Positions 1 to 6,876 of a DNA stretch of 23,367 nt are shown piece by piece; the first letter of the stretch is position 1; every line of letters begins with the position of its first letter. This DNA is from Lachnospiraceae bacterium (GTDB lineage: Bacteria > Bacillota > Clostridia > Lachnospirales > Lachnospiraceae), in assembly GCA_019424135.1 (NCBI GenBank), contig JAHYZZ010000020.1, forward strand, positions 23,993 through 47,359, written 5' to 3'. The translations under genes were made by a program, and so were the position numbers. A model generated the notes under the pieces. It was not told the DNA's origin, ran no database searches, and saw nothing but the letters and a program-made list of their open reading frames with translations.

Positions 1-1249
1 AAAGGAAGCTTTTCTGAGTGAAGGAATGACGCAGACAGAGGCAGAGGAGGCAGCAGTGAAGGAAATGGGAGATCCGGTCGAGGCAGGAGTGGAGCTGGAC
101 CGGATCCACAGGCCGAAAATAGCCTGGCACTGCATCCTTTTAATTGGCATCTTATATTTTGCAGGCCTGATCTTGCAGTATCAGCTGGGGATGCAGACGG
201 AGGAAAGTCGTTTTGCTCCAGGCAGAAGTTTTTTGGATTTTCTGGGATATGCAGGGAGACTATTGGCCGGATTTGCAGTGATGCTGGCTGTCAGCCATGT
301 AGATTACAGCAGGATTGCAAAGTGGGTTCGCCAGATGTGGGTGTTGTATTTTGGGGTTCTGTTTTTGGGTATGACTGTTTTTGGCACACAGGTCAATGGC
401 ATGAATTTTAGTATCTACGGAATAGTAAATATGAAGCTGCTGGTCTTTTTATTCCTGCCATTGTATGGAGGACTTTTGTTCTGGTATAGGGGGAGGGGCG
501 CGGGGGGCATTTTGGTTCTTCTTTTATGGAGTCTGCTTCCGGTGATGATTAGTCTTTTTATCCCCAGTATGACCACGGCAGTGCTGCTTATGGTTTTGAT
601 GCTTTTGATGCTAACGCTGGTGGTATTGCGCGGATGGTATCGGGTTTCTGCTGCAAAGGCTCTGGGAGTGATCTGGGGAGCTGTTTTTGCGCTTGTGTCG
701 GGAGGAATTGCATCTTGCTTTTGGGTATGGGGGAAAAGTTATCAGATTGACAGGATTTGGGCTTTTGTGATGCCCTATTTGACAGATGCAAAGGGGGAGT
801 TGGAAAAGCTGCGACGTGCAATAGAGGAGAGTCATCTTCTGGGAGCCAGCGCATGGGCGGGAAAGGTTCCAGACTTTGGGGATGGATATTCTTATATGAT
901 GACTCATGTGGCTGCTAGCTATGGAATCCTGGCTGCGCTGCTGATTGCTGGTATGATGCTTGCCTTGTTTATTTATTTCCTGAGAATTTCCCTGCGCCAA
1001 AAAAATCAGCTGGGGATGATCATGGGAACAGGGTGCGTATTAGTATTGTTGGCACAGACGTTGCTCTACCTGGTGATCAATGGTGGATGGGCTGTGTATG
1101 GTTCGATCTATTGTCCATTCCTGACCTATGGAGGGACAGGAATGCTGGTGACGAATATTCTTTTGGGGATTCTTCTTAGTATTTACAGGTATGAAAATAT
1201 CCCTCTTGTGATACCGGATGTGAGAAGAAGGATTTTAAGAATCCATTGA
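1..1249 (+). CDS. FtsW/RodA-family membrane protein with permease-prefix N-terminus (5' partial)
   Basis: Polytopic membrane protein of the FtsW/RodA/SpoVE (SEDS) family, which polymerise or handle lipid-linked peptidoglycan precursors. The frame is open from base 2 with no stop before the first ATG at 26, and the residues before that Met (KEAFLSEG) continue smoothly into an 'eeAe.Av.eMGDPVEaG.eLDrIHRPK' stretch typical of permease-prefix domains, so the true start lies left of the window. After this soluble segment come roughly 8-9 hydrophobic helices. Family-like motifs, numbered from the Met at 26, are FGTQVNG near 120, an acidic loop ending GDGYSYMMTHVAASYG near 285 (place of the SEDS catalytic Asp) and CPFLTYGGTG near 368, matching the usual P-F-SYGGS. 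Sequence is divergent from housekeeping FtsW or RodA, so a specialised paralogue is likely; substrate unknown. It is followed by a terminator-like hairpin. Confidence 0.8.
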   Translation, partial: KEAFLSEGMTQTEAEEAAVKEMGDPVEAGVELDRIHRPKIAWHCILLIGILYFAGLILQYQLGMQTEESRFAPGRSFLDFLGYAGRLLAGFAVMLAVSHVDYSRIAKWVRQMWVLYFGVLFLGMTVFGTQVNGMNFSIYGIVNMKLLVFLFLPLYGGLLFWYRGRGAGGILVLLLWSLLPVMISLFIPSMTTAVLLMVLMLLMLTLVVLRGWYRVSAAKALGVIWGAVFALVSGGIASCFWVWGKSYQIDRIWAFVMPYLTDAKGELEKLRRAIEESHLLGASAWAGKVPDFGDGYSYMMTHVAASYGILAALLIAGMMLALFIYFLRISLRQKNQLGMIMGTGCVLVLLAQTLLYLVINGGWAVYGSIYCPFLTYGGTGMLVTNILLGILLSIYRYENIPLVIPDVRRRILRIH

Positions 1250-1271
1250 TGAAAAAAATTATAAAAAGAAC

Positions 1272-1300
1272 TTGCATAATATACAATTGAGATGTATAAT
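1272..1300 (+). promoter_or_regulatory. Candidate argC promoter P1 inside the palindrome
   Basis: TTGCAT at 1272-1277 and a perfect TATAAT at 1295-1300 are separated by 17 bp. The -35 is weak (3 of 6). Both elements lie inside the candidate ARG boxes, so ArgR binding would occlude it. The transcript would begin inside the right hairpin arm. Confidence 0.3.
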
Positions 1301-1306
1301 TATGCA
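1273..1306. promoter_or_regulatory. Candidate pair of ARG boxes (ArgR operator) upstream of argC
   Basis: Two near-palindromes lie inside the hairpin: TGCATAATATACA (1273-1285) and TGTATAATTATGCA (1293-1306). Their centres are about 20.5 bp apart, close to two helical turns. ArgR/AhrC hexamers are known to bind paired ARG boxes built from TGnAT...ATnCA half sites with about 21 bp between centres. Position directly upstream of argC supports an arginine-responsive operator. This is a pattern match; no consensus search was run. Confidence 0.45.
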
Positions 1307-1332
1307 AGTTCTTTTTGTGGACAAAATAATGT

Positions 1333-1360
1333 TTGAATATCTGACACTTTCATATATAAT
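1333..1360 (+). promoter_or_regulatory. Candidate argC promoter P2
   Basis: TTGAAT at 1333-1338 and a perfect TATAAT at 1355-1360 with a 16-bp spacer give a SigA-type promoter starting transcription near 1367, about 40 bases before argC. It lies downstream of the hairpin, so it escapes termination, and is the better of the two argC promoter candidates. Confidence 0.5.
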
Positions 1361-1406
1361 AGGGAGTGGCAAAATATAGTAAGATAAAGGATGGCGATAG
1401 AGAAAA

Positions 1407-2447
1407 ATGATTAAGGCAGGAATTATCGGAGCGACCGGCTACGCTGGCGGTGAGCTGGTGCGTTTGTTGGAGGGGCATAAAGATGTGGAGATCGTGTGGT
1501 ACGGGTCCAGAAGCTATATTGATCAGAAGTATGCGGATGTGTACCGCAATCTATTTAAGATCGTGGATGCAAAATGTATGGATGACAATATGGATGAACT
1601 GGCCAAGGAAGCGGATGTGATTTTTACGGCAACGCCACAGGGCTTCTGTGCCTCCGTAGTTAGCGAAGAGATTTTGGAAAAGACGAGGATCATAGATCTA
1701 AGCGCAGATTTTCGTATTAAGGATGTCAGAACTTATGAAAAATGGTATGGGATTCAGCATAAGAGTCCGCAGTTTATCAGCGAGGCCGTCTATGGGCTGT
1801 GCGAGATTAACAGAGAGGATATCAAATCAGCAAGGCTGGTGGCAAATCCGGGATGCTATACGACTTGTTCAATTCTGACAGCTTATCCGCTGGCGAAGGA
1901 AGGGCTGATTGACATGAGTACACTGATCATTGATGCAAAATCTGGAACGTCCGGAGCTGGCCGGGGAGCCAAGGTACAGAATTTGTTCTGCGAGGTCAAT
2001 GAGAATATGAAGGCTTATGGCGTAACTACCCACCGTCATACACCGGAGATCGAGGAACAGCTGGGATATGCGGCGGAAGAGCCAGTGATGATCAATTTTA
2101 CGCCTCATCTGGTACCCATGAATAGAGGAATCCTGGCTACCGAGTACGCTTCATTGAAGGAAGAGGTGAAGGCGGAAGAGGTCCAGAAGATTTACCAGAA
2201 ATATTATGGAGAGGAATACTTTATTCGTCTCCTTGAACCAGGGGTTTGCCCGGAGACTAAGTGGGTGGAAGGAAGCAATTATGTAGATATTGGCTTCCAG
2301 ATTGATGCCAGGACGAAGAGAATTGTTATGATGGGGGCAATTGATAATCTGGTAAAAGGTGCGGCTGGTCAGGCAGTGCAGAATATGAACTTGATGTTTG
2401 GACTTCCAGAGCAGGAAGGACTAAGATTGGTTCCCATGTTCCCATAA
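1407..2447 (+). CDS. argC: N-acetyl-gamma-glutamyl-phosphate reductase
   Basis: Third step of arginine biosynthesis: NADPH-dependent reduction of N-acetylglutamyl-5-phosphate to the semialdehyde, in the cytosol. Visible are the N-terminal dinucleotide-binding motif GATGYAGGELV (residues 8-18), the catalytic cysteine in ANPGCYTT (Cys150) and the conserved GVTTHRHTPEIEEQLG region with His209/His211 that supplies the acid-base residue. Length 346 aa is standard for the short ArgC type. The start at 1407 is the only one that preserves the motif spacing; the upstream ribosome binding site is weak (AGAGA just before the ATG, AAAGG further off). First gene of a six-gene cluster and directly behind a candidate ArgR operator and promoter. 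Assignment is firm. Confidence 0.96.
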   Translation: MIKAGIIGATGYAGGELVRLLEGHKDVEIVWYGSRSYIDQKYADVYRNLFKIVDAKCMDDNMDELAKEADVIFTATPQGFCASVVSEEILEKTRIIDLSADFRIKDVRTYEKWYGIQHKSPQFISEAVYGLCEINREDIKSARLVANPGCYTTCSILTAYPLAKEGLIDMSTLIIDAKSGTSGAGRGAKVQNLFCEVNENMKAYGVTTHRHTPEIEEQLGYAAEEPVMINFTPHLVPMNRGILATEYASLKEEVKAEEVQKIYQKYYGEEYFIRLLEPGVCPETKWVEGSNYVDIGFQIDARTKRIVMMGAIDNLVKGAAGQAVQNMNLMFGLPEQEGLRLVPMFP

Positions 2448-2466
2448 ATGGAAGGAGAAAGAAACG

Positions 2467-2910
2467 ATGTTGAGGGTTATGACAATTGATGATTATGACC
2501 AGGTATATGCGCTCTGGAAGATGATCAAGGGATTTGGGATCCGAAGTGTGGATGATTCCCGGGAAGGGATTGCCCGGTTTTTGCGCCGTAATCCAACCAC
2601 CAGTGTGGTGGCAGAAGAGGACGGAAAGATTGTTGGTGCGATCCTTTGTGGTCATGACGGACGCAGAGGATGTCTTTATCATGTGTGTGTGGATCCGGCC
2701 TTTCGAATGCGTGGAATCGGGAAGTCCATGGTGGTATTTGCAATGGAGGCATTGAAAAGAGAAAAGATCAATAAGGTGTGTCTGAACGCATTTACGAAAA
2801 ATGATATTGGAAATGCTTTTTGGAACGAAATCGGCTGGACAAAGAGGGAAGATCTGAATTATTATGACTTTACGTTGAATGAAGAAAACATAACAGCATT
2901 TATACAGTAA
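2467..2910 (+). CDS. GNAT-family N-acetyltransferase within the arginine operon
   Basis: A 147-residue single-domain GNAT acetyltransferase, resembling E. coli YpeA in layout. Acetyl-CoA-binding motif A is LYHVCVDPAFRMRGIGKSM around residues 76-94, with the R-x-x-G-x-G pyrophosphate loop; a preceding strand reads SVVAEEDGKIVGAILCGHDGRRG, and motif B contains AFWNEIGW. It starts 19 bases after argC behind GGAAGGAGAAAG (2449-2460) and ends 44 bases before argJ, so it is co-transcribed with arginine genes. Small-molecule or protein substrate is unknown. Because arginine synthesis starts with acetylation of glutamate, a short N-acetylglutamate synthase role is a reasonable guess from context, but ArgJ can itself make acetylglutamate and nothing in the sequence fixes the substrate. 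Confidence 0.85.
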   Translation: MLRVMTIDDYDQVYALWKMIKGFGIRSVDDSREGIARFLRRNPTTSVVAEEDGKIVGAILCGHDGRRGCLYHVCVDPAFRMRGIGKSMVVFAMEALKREKINKVCLNAFTKNDIGNAFWNEIGWTKREDLNYYDFTLNEENITAFIQ

Positions 2911-2954
2911 ACATTGAATACGACGGTTGATACGTCAGAGAGGAAGGGATACTT

Positions 2955-4178
2955 ATGGAAATTATTACTGGAGGAGTCACTGCAGCAGAGGGGTTTGAAG
3001 CAGCAAGCACGGCGGCAGGGATCAAATATCAGGACAGGACAGACATGGCACTGGTGTATAGTCAGACACCTTGCGTGGCGGCAGGAACCTTTACGACGAA
3101 TGTGGTGAAGGCTGCACCGGTTCAGTGGGATCGTCAGGTGATCGACAGTGGAGCAAAGGTTCAGGCAGTGATCGTAAATTCCGGGATTGCAAATGCCTGT
3201 ACGGGATCTGAAGGACTTGGCTATTGCAAGGATACTGCCGAGGCGGCAGCAGAAGCGCTGGGAATCAGCGCTGACGGTGTGGTTATCGGTTCTACGGGAG
3301 TTATTGGGATGCAGCTGCCCATTGAAAAGGTAAAAGCGGGGGTCCGTGCCATGGCAGAACATAAGAATGGATCTTTGGATCATGGAACAGAGGCGGCAAG
3401 AGCTATTATGACGACGGATACCTGTGAAAAGGAACTGGCTGTCATCATTCAGGCGGGCGGTAAGACTGTGACCATCGGAGGCATGGCAAAAGGCTCTGGA
3501 ATGATCCATCCCAATATGTGTACCATGTTGGCATTCATTACAACAGATGCGGTTATTTCCAAGGAGACACTGCAAAAGGCACTCAGTGAAGATGTAAAAG
3601 ATACCTACAATATGATTTCCGTAGACGGAGATACCTCTACGAATGATACCGTGTTGCTTCTGGCAAATGGTATGGCAGGAAATCCTGAAATCCAGTGGGG
3701 TACGCCGGAATATGAGGAATTTGCAAAAGCTCTTCATACAGTGAATGAGTATCTGGCAAAAAAGATTGCCGGAGATGGGGAAGGTGCAACCGCTTTGTTT
3801 GAGGTAAAAGCTGTGGGCTGTGAAAGCATCGAGCAGGCAAAGACACTTGCTAAATCTATTGTATGCTCTAATTTGACGAAAACAGCCATTGCAGGACATG
3901 ACGCAAACTGGGGAAGAATTCTTTGTGCTATGGGGTATTCAGGGGCTCAGTTTGATCCAGAAAAAGTGGATTTGTTTTTTGAAAGCAAAGCAGGAAAAAT
4001 CCAGATTATTAAAAATGGAACAGCGGTGGATTATAGTGAGGAGGAAGCGACCAAGATTCTTTCGCAGCCGGAAGTGACCGCTGTGGCTGACGTAAAGATG
4101 GGTCAGGAAAGCGCTACAGCCTGGGGCTGTGATCTGACTCATGGATATATTGATATCAACGCAGATTATCGGAGCTAA
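2955..4178 (+). CDS. argJ: Bifunctional ornithine acetyltransferase / N-acetylglutamate synthase
   Basis: Transfers the acetyl group from N-acetylornithine to glutamate, recycling it; bifunctional forms also acetylate glutamate from acetyl-CoA. The 407-residue length is usual. The self-cleavage site is visible as KGSGMIHPNMCTMLAFITTDA: the precursor is cut before Thr190, which becomes the N-terminal nucleophile of the beta chain. Most family members I recall have Ala before this Thr; here it is Cys189. Other landmarks are the N-terminal MEIITGGVTAAEGFEAAS, STGVIG near 115, and the C-terminal NWGRILCAMGYSG and DLTHGYIDINADYRS. The start at 2955 follows GAGAGGAAGGG (2938-2948). It sits between the GNAT gene and argB, 46 bases before the latter. 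Assignment is firm; whether it is bifunctional cannot be read from the sequence. Confidence 0.96.
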   Translation: MEIITGGVTAAEGFEAASTAAGIKYQDRTDMALVYSQTPCVAAGTFTTNVVKAAPVQWDRQVIDSGAKVQAVIVNSGIANACTGSEGLGYCKDTAEAAAEALGISADGVVIGSTGVIGMQLPIEKVKAGVRAMAEHKNGSLDHGTEAARAIMTTDTCEKELAVIIQAGGKTVTIGGMAKGSGMIHPNMCTMLAFITTDAVISKETLQKALSEDVKDTYNMISVDGDTSTNDTVLLLANGMAGNPEIQWGTPEYEEFAKALHTVNEYLAKKIAGDGEGATALFEVKAVGCESIEQAKTLAKSIVCSNLTKTAIAGHDANWGRILCAMGYSGAQFDPEKVDLFFESKAGKIQIIKNGTAVDYSEEEATKILSQPEVTAVADVKMGQESATAWGCDLTHGYIDINADYRS

Positions 4179-4205
4179 AATAGGGATGCCGGAGATGCCG
4201 GCACC

Positions 4206-4215
4206 GGGAAGGAAG
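4206..4215 (+). promoter_or_regulatory. Ribosome binding site that sets the argB start
   Basis: GGGAAGGAAG ends nine bases before the ATG at 4225. The longer in-frame start at 4141 lies inside argJ, has no such site, and would add 28 residues unlike any NAG kinase N-terminus. Confidence 0.75.
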
Positions 4216-4224
4216 CAGATATTT

Positions 4225-5124
4225 ATGAACAAGAGTATGCAAAAATACCTGGACAAGGCAGAAGTACTGATCGAGGCCTTGCCTTATATCCAGCGGTTTA
4301 ACCGGAAGATCATCGTGGTGAAATACGGCGGAAGCGCTATGGTAGATGAAACTTTGAAAAAAAGGGTGATCCAGGATGTAACGCTTCTGAAACTGGTAGG
4401 ATTTAAGCCAATTATTGTACATGGAGGCGGTAAGGAAATCAGTAAATGGGTGGGCAAAGTCGGGATGGAACCTGAGTTTGTCAACGGATTGCGAGTGACG
4501 GATGCCGCGACCATGGAACTGGCGGAGATGGTGCTTGGCAAGGTAAATAAGAGTTTGGTACAGCTGGTGGAAAGTCTGGGGGTACGGGCTATCGGTATCA
4601 GCGGGAAAGACGGGAAACTTCTGACTGTGGAGAAAAAATATGCAGATGGAGAAGATATCGGATTTGTTGGCGATATTAAAGGGGTCAACGCAGATATCCT
4701 CTATGATCTTCTGGAGAAGGACTTTCTGCCGATTGTGTGCCCGATTGGGCTGGATGATGAATATCAGACTTACAACATCAATGCAGATGACGCAGCCTGT
4801 GCTATTGCAAGAGCTATGAAAGCGGAAAAGCTTGCTTTTCTTACAGACATTGAAGGGGTTTATAAGGATCCGGATGATCCGGAAACCTTAATCTCAGAGC
4901 TTCGGGTTTCGGAGGCAGAAGAGCTGATGAAGCAAGGATATATCGGAGGAGGTATGCTTCCAAAACTTCAAAACTGTATTGATGCGATTGAAAACGGAGT
5001 TTCCAGGGTGCATATTCTGGATGGCAGGATTCCGCACTGCCTGCTCTTGGAAATCTTTACCAATAAAGGAATCGGTACGGCAATCTTAAATGACGCAGAA
5101 GAACGGTTTTACAGCGGAGAGTAA
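4225..5124 (+). CDS. argB: Acetylglutamate kinase, arginine-sensitive type
   Basis: Phosphorylates N-acetylglutamate with ATP, the controlling step of the pathway. The 299-residue product (start 4225) has the amino-acid-kinase fold: KYGGSAM with Lys33, VHGGGKEIS near 72, the substrate-binding YNINADDAACAIARAM, the nucleotide-binding FLTDIEGVYKDPDDP, and GGGMLPKLQNCIDAI. The N-terminus MNKSMQKYLDKAEVLIEALPY is a predicted helix of the kind that links dimers into hexamers in NAG kinases that are feedback-inhibited by arginine; short E. coli-type enzymes lack it. So end-product control by arginine is expected at the enzyme as well as at the candidate operator. It follows argJ by 46 bases and precedes argD by 18. 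Confidence 0.95.
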   Translation: MNKSMQKYLDKAEVLIEALPYIQRFNRKIIVVKYGGSAMVDETLKKRVIQDVTLLKLVGFKPIIVHGGGKEISKWVGKVGMEPEFVNGLRVTDAATMELAEMVLGKVNKSLVQLVESLGVRAIGISGKDGKLLTVEKKYADGEDIGFVGDIKGVNADILYDLLEKDFLPIVCPIGLDDEYQTYNINADDAACAIARAMKAEKLAFLTDIEGVYKDPDDPETLISELRVSEAEELMKQGYIGGGMLPKLQNCIDAIENGVSRVHILDGRIPHCLLLEIFTNKGIGTAILNDAEERFYSGE

Positions 5125-5142
5125 AAGGATGGAGATGAACGT

Positions 5143-6321
5143 ATGACAAATCAATATATAAAGGATACGGAAGCGGTATTGGTGCATACCTATAATCGGT
5201 TTCCGGTGGTGTTTGACAAAGGAGAGGGAGTCTATCTGTATGATACAGAGGGAAAAAAATACCTGGATTTTGCGGCGGGAATTGCAGTCTGCGGACTTGG
5301 ATATGGAAATCCTGAACTGACAGAGGCCATAAAAAATCAGGTGGATCAGCTGATGCATACTTCTAACTTATTTTATAATACATCCTGCGGCATCGCAGCC
5401 GATGCGGTGAAAAAAGCCAGTGAAATGGATCGGGTGTTTTTTACCAACAGCGGGACAGAGGCCAATGAAGGAATGCTAAAGGCAGCCAGAAAATATGCAT
5501 GGAAAAAAGGAACAGGAAGATATGAATTTATCGCCATGGAAAATTCTTTCCACGGAAGAAGCATGGGAGCGCTGTCTGTGACGGAGCATGAGGCATATCG
5601 GGCCCCTTTTGAGCCTTTGATCCCTGGTGTCAAATTTGCAAAATTTAATGATTTGGACAGTGTAAAAGCATTAGTGACAGATAAAACCTGTGCCATCATC
5701 CTGGAACCGATCCAGGGAGAGGGCGGGATCAATATGGCAGATCCAGAGTTCCTAAAAGGTGTTCGCAGACTCTGTGATGAAGAAGGAATCCTTCTGCTGT
5801 TTGATGAGATTCAATGTGGCATGGGGCGCACCGGACAGATGTTTGCATGGCAGTATTACGGCGTAAAGCCGGACATGATGTCCATGGCAAAAGCGATTGG
5901 AAGCGGCGTACCAGTGGGAGCATTTGCCATGACGGAAGCTGTAGCCCAATATTCTCTGGAGCCTGGGGATCACGGAACTACCTATGGGGGAAATCCTTTG
6001 GTATGTACGGCAGTGGCGAAGACTCTGGAAATTTATGAAAAGGATCATCTTTTACAACATATCCAGGAAGTCGGTAAATACTTGGCAGAGAAATTGGATG
6101 AACTTGTAGAGACTGAGGATGTTGTGCTTGAGAGAAAAGGGGTGGGACTGATTCAGGGAATCCGTCTTTCCAAGCCTGCCGGAGAGGTGACGGCAAAGGC
6201 GATGGAAGAAGGACTTGTGATTATTACGGCAAGAAGTGATGTGATCCGTTTCGTGCCCCCGATGATTATCACCAAAGAGAATGTAGATGAAATGATAGAA
6301 AAACTGAAAAAATGCTTATAG
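5143..6321 (+). CDS. argD: Acetylornithine aminotransferase
   Basis: PLP-dependent class III aminotransferase converting N-acetylglutamate semialdehyde and glutamate to N-acetylornithine and 2-oxoglutarate. The 392 residues include FTNSGTEANEGMLKAARKYAW (cofactor-phosphate binding), FHGRSMGALSVT, EPIQGEGGI, the LLFDEIQCGMGRTG segment with the PLP-ring Asp, and MSMAKAIGSGVPVGAFAM with the Schiff-base Lys250. C-terminal RFVPPMIITKENVDEMI is typical of ArgD. The start follows AAAGGATGGAG (5124-5134). Position right after argB supports the arginine role over the closely related succinylornithine, GABA or ornithine aminotransferases. Confidence 0.94.
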   Translation: MTNQYIKDTEAVLVHTYNRFPVVFDKGEGVYLYDTEGKKYLDFAAGIAVCGLGYGNPELTEAIKNQVDQLMHTSNLFYNTSCGIAADAVKKASEMDRVFFTNSGTEANEGMLKAARKYAWKKGTGRYEFIAMENSFHGRSMGALSVTEHEAYRAPFEPLIPGVKFAKFNDLDSVKALVTDKTCAIILEPIQGEGGINMADPEFLKGVRRLCDEEGILLLFDEIQCGMGRTGQMFAWQYYGVKPDMMSMAKAIGSGVPVGAFAMTEAVAQYSLEPGDHGTTYGGNPLVCTAVAKTLEIYEKDHLLQHIQEVGKYLAEKLDELVETEDVVLERKGVGLIQGIRLSKPAGEVTAKAMEEGLVIITARSDVIRFVPPMIITKENVDEMIEKLKKCL

Positions 6322-6362
6322 TCATAAAAAAGCCGGTCATGGGAGATACTAGCCGTAAAATA

Positions 6363-6370
6363 GAGGAGGT
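6363..6370 (+). promoter_or_regulatory. Ribosome binding site that sets the YdcZ-like start
   Basis: GAGGAGGT ends seven bases before the ATG at 6378. The longer in-frame start at 6312 overlaps argD and would add a 22-residue charged extension before the first membrane helix. Confidence 0.8.
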
Positions 6371-6377
6371 ATCAGGT

Positions 6378-6809
6378 ATGATCGGTTTTTTAATTGCGAT
6401 TCTTTCCGGCGCGCTGATGAGCGTGCAGGGAGTATTTAATACCCAGGTGACGAAGACCACAGGCATGTGGGTCAGTAATGTCTGGGTCCAGTTCAGTGCC
6501 CTTCTTTTGTGTCTGGCGGCCTGGCTGGTGGCAGGAAGAGATAGTTTTGGGGTAATTGCAAAGGTGGAACCCAAATATGTTCTGCTGGGCGGTGTGATCG
6601 GAGCGGGAATTACACTGACTGTGATCAAGAGTATGTCCCAGCTGGGGCCGGCCAAAGCAGCCTTTTTCATCGTAATGTCTCAACTGATCGTAGCATATGT
6701 CATTGAGGTACTGGGACTTTTTGGAGTGGAAAAGGAGCCAGTAGAGTGGAGGCGTATCATCGGTATGGTGATTGCTTTGATAGGAGTTGCAATTTTCCAG
6801 TGGAAATAG
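6378..6809 (+). CDS. Half-size YdcZ/DUF606 (DMT-type) membrane transporter
   Basis: A 143-residue integral membrane protein with about five hydrophobic helices: MIGFLIAILSGALMSVQGVFNTQV at the N-terminus, WVSNVWVQFSALLLCLAAWLVAG, YVLLGGVIGAGITLTVIKSMSQLG, AAFFIVMSQLIVAYVIEVLGLFGV, and RRIIGMVIALIGVAIFQWK at the end. The SVQGVFNTQV motif with Gln and Asn in helix 1 is characteristic of DUF606, a branch of the drug/metabolite transporter superfamily. Many relatives are double length; a single-domain form must pair with itself or a partner. It lies 56 bases after argD on the same strand with no terminator between, so is probably the last gene of the arginine operon. Substrate unknown; export of an arginine-pathway metabolite is only a guess from context. 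Confidence 0.85.
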   Translation: MIGFLIAILSGALMSVQGVFNTQVTKTTGMWVSNVWVQFSALLLCLAAWLVAGRDSFGVIAKVEPKYVLLGGVIGAGITLTVIKSMSQLGPAKAAFFIVMSQLIVAYVIEVLGLFGVEKEPVEWRRIIGMVIALIGVAIFQWK

Positions 6810-6815
6810 TACAAT
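6787..6815 (+). promoter_or_regulatory. Candidate promoter for the comEA operon
   Basis: TTGCAA at 6787-6792 and TACAAT at 6810-6815, 17 bp apart, overlap the end of the YdcZ-like gene. Transcription would start near 6822, leaving a leader of about 55 bases that contains the inverted repeat at 6842-6865. Confidence 0.4.
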
Positions 6816-6841
6816 AGCTTTATCTAGGCATAAGCAGGGTG

Positions 6842-6865
6842 TTTACAGTTACGACAGACTGTAAA
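6842..6865 (+). repeat. Inverted repeat in the comEA leader
   Basis: TTTACAGT (6842-6849) and ACTGTAAA (6858-6865) are perfect complements around an 8-base loop. The right arm runs directly into the comEA ribosome binding site AAAGGAGA (6863-6870). As RNA it could mask that site; as DNA it is a symmetric candidate operator. There is no T-run after it, so it is not a usual terminator. Confidence 0.5.
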
Positions 6866-6876
6866 GGAGAATTTTT

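Larger units (their letters stand above)
1263..1316 (+). terminator. Long AT-rich hairpin; terminator and possible ArgR operator
   Basis: Bases 1263-1280 and 1299-1316 are perfect 18-base inverted repeats; the stem continues after one bulged A (1298) with 1281-1285 pairing 1293-1297 around a 7-base loop. The right arm ends in five Ts preceded by the stem, as in an intrinsic terminator, and the A-run at the left makes it potentially bidirectional. It would end the FtsW-like transcript before the arginine operon. The stem is unusually A/T rich for a terminator, which fits a second role as DNA operator (see the next entry). Confidence 0.65.

Noticed and set aside
1391..1414. Seven-codon frame (MAIEKND) just before argC as a leader peptide
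   Set aside because: No arginine codons and its only purine-rich sequence touches the ATG, too close to act as a ribosome binding site.
2862..3899. Long (345 codon) minus-strand open frame opposite argJ
   Set aside because: Composition is rich in Cys, His and Ser with no domain or ribosome binding site; it is the antisense shadow of argJ codon bias.
4141..4224. 28-codon N-terminal extension of argB
   Set aside because: Lies partly in argJ, has no ribosome binding site and does not resemble NAG kinase N-termini; ATG 4225 is well placed.
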